Assembly: GCA_003157225.1 (NCBI GenBank)
Contig: PMIZ01000349.1
Location: forward strand, 1 to 6,242
Source of the DNA: Actinomycetota bacterium
GTDB lineage: Bacteria > Actinomycetota > Thermoleophilia > RBG-16-64-13
Reading direction: 5' to 3'
DNA: 6,242 bases
Shown here: piece by piece, positions 5,735 to 6,242 of the stretch
Numbering within the stretch: position 1 is the stretch's first letter
Layout: the number at the start of each line of letters is the position of its first letter
Position numbers and translations under genes: made by a program
The notes under the pieces: model-generated
Databases searched by the model: none
Seen by the model: the letters and a program-made list of their open reading frames with translations, nothing else
What the model was told of the DNA's origin: nothing

Positions 5735-6242
5735 TTACCAGTACCGCGTCCATAGCTCGTTATCGAGCCCGCGTATGAACACGTCGATGCGGTTGGCACC
5801 CCACGAGACTGCCGCTGGAGAGGAACCTGCCGCCAATTCCCCACCCAGATCCTCCCATCCCGACCAACCTCCGCTGTACGCGCGGTGCATCGGGTGGGTG
5901 TTCGTGCCGCGCACGAACACGTCCAGGCGGCCACTCGCCCAGGAACTAACCGTCGGACTTCCAGTGAACACTCCGCCCAACTTGACGAAACCGGACCAAA
6001 CAGATCCGTTCCAAGACCGCGTCCATAGCTCGTTATCGAGCCCGCGTATGAACAGGTCGATTCGGTCGGGCCCCCACGAGACTGCCGCTGGAGAGGAACC
6101 TGCCGCCAGTTCCCCACCCAGATCCTGCCACGCGGACCAGACGCCGCCGGCGTACGCGCGGTGCATCGGGTGGGTGTTCGTGCCGCGCACGAACACATCC
6201 AGACGGCCACTTCCCCAAGAACAGACCGCCGGACTCTCCGTG
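5735..6242 (-). CDS. DUF346/PLL-like beta-propeller repeat protein, C-terminal part
   Basis: The 168 visible residues run in from the right edge of the window, so the N-terminus is missing. They consist of repeated blades of about 46 residues with the pattern GSPAV.SWG.GRLDVFVRG...L.H...GG.WSGW..LGG, typical of DUF346 repeats and of PLL-type (Photorhabdus lectin) propellers. Such proteins are often secreted and bind sugars. Two blade types alternate. Type A carries VFVRGTNTHPMHRAY and LGGELAAGSSPAAVSWG; type B carries FIRGLDNELWTR. The two visible A+B units are nearly identical. The chain stops at ELWTRYW with TAA, in mid-blade, so the N-terminus may supply the closing strand, or the gene may have lost its tail. 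Any signal peptide or catalytic domain would be outside the window. Ligand and function are not known, and sugar binding is inferred only from the fold family. Confidence 0.8.
   Translation of the reverse strand, partial: TESPAVCSWGSGRLDVFVRGTNTHPMHRAYAGGVWSAWQDLGGELAAGSSPAAVSWGPDRIDLFIRGLDNELWTRSWNGSVWSGFVKLGGVFTGSPTVSSWASGRLDVFVRGTNTHPMHRAYSGGWSGWEDLGGELAAGSSPAAVSWGANRIDVFIRGLDNELWTRYW
5743..5940 (-). repeat. Two-blade coding repeat, copy 1
   Basis: This segment matches 6016-6216 in register. The period is 273 bases at the left end and 276 at the right end, the difference being one codon (GGW against GGVW). By hand count, only about 6 of the first 110 or so bases differ between the copies, which points to a recent duplication or to homogenisation. 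Confidence 0.75.
6016..6216 (-). repeat. Two-blade coding repeat, copy 2
   Basis: This is the partner of 5743-5940, one codon longer. The blade half between the two copies (about 5941-6015, with KLGGVFTGSPTVSSW) is not part of the near-identical block, but it completes the 91-92 residue unit. More copies may lie beyond the right edge. Confidence 0.75.

Noticed and set aside
5743..6216. CRISPR or other non-coding tandem array
   Set aside because: The repeats are about 200 bases, in frame, and encode beta-propeller blades.

Overview
The window looks like a piece of a high-GC, probably anaerobic bacterial genome. Strong AGGAGG-type ribosome binding sites, a glycyl-radical-enzyme homologue, an integrase-type insertion sequence of a kind I associate with Actinobacteria and Chloroflexota, and a DUF346/PLL-type beta-propeller together suggest an uncultured anaerobic actinobacterium or a chloroflexotan. 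This assignment is inference; there is no rRNA or tRNA to confirm it.

Left region (1-4133, + strand): three tightly spaced genes read as one operon. The first is the C-terminal two thirds of a pyruvate-formate-lyase/dehydratase-type glycyl radical enzyme (GRE) that starts upstream of the window. The second is a TatD-family metal-dependent hydrolase with a proline-rich insertion. The third is a 565-residue fusion of a UGSC-type (seleno)protein domain to a long conserved domain of unknown function. The most striking point is that both radical/redox-type proteins carry a changed signature residue. The GRE has Thr where the radical-bearing Gly should be (RVATYSAYF instead of RVAGYSAYF). The UGSC domain has Ala where selenocysteine or cysteine is expected (DAGSCT). 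Both reading frames are otherwise well preserved. No GRE-activating radical SAM enzyme is present in the window. The operon may therefore encode a non-canonical, possibly non-radical, metabolic or stress module.

Middle region (4164-5338): a complete insertion sequence with 14-bp imperfect terminal inverted repeats and one intact DDE transposase/integrase gene on the - strand. It lies 30 bp after the operon's last stop codon. Directly beyond it on the + strand is about 40 codons of what looks like the C-terminus of a TetR-type regulator with no matching N-terminal part on the other side. The element therefore appears to mark a rearrangement or deletion junction. A second, decayed copy of the same IS end lies about 240 bp further on.

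Right region (5461-6242): an intergenic stretch with several hairpins and short direct repeats, then the 3' end of a - strand gene encoding a DUF346/PLL-like beta-propeller. It is built from a nearly identical two-blade (about 91-residue) repeat and runs off the right edge of the window.
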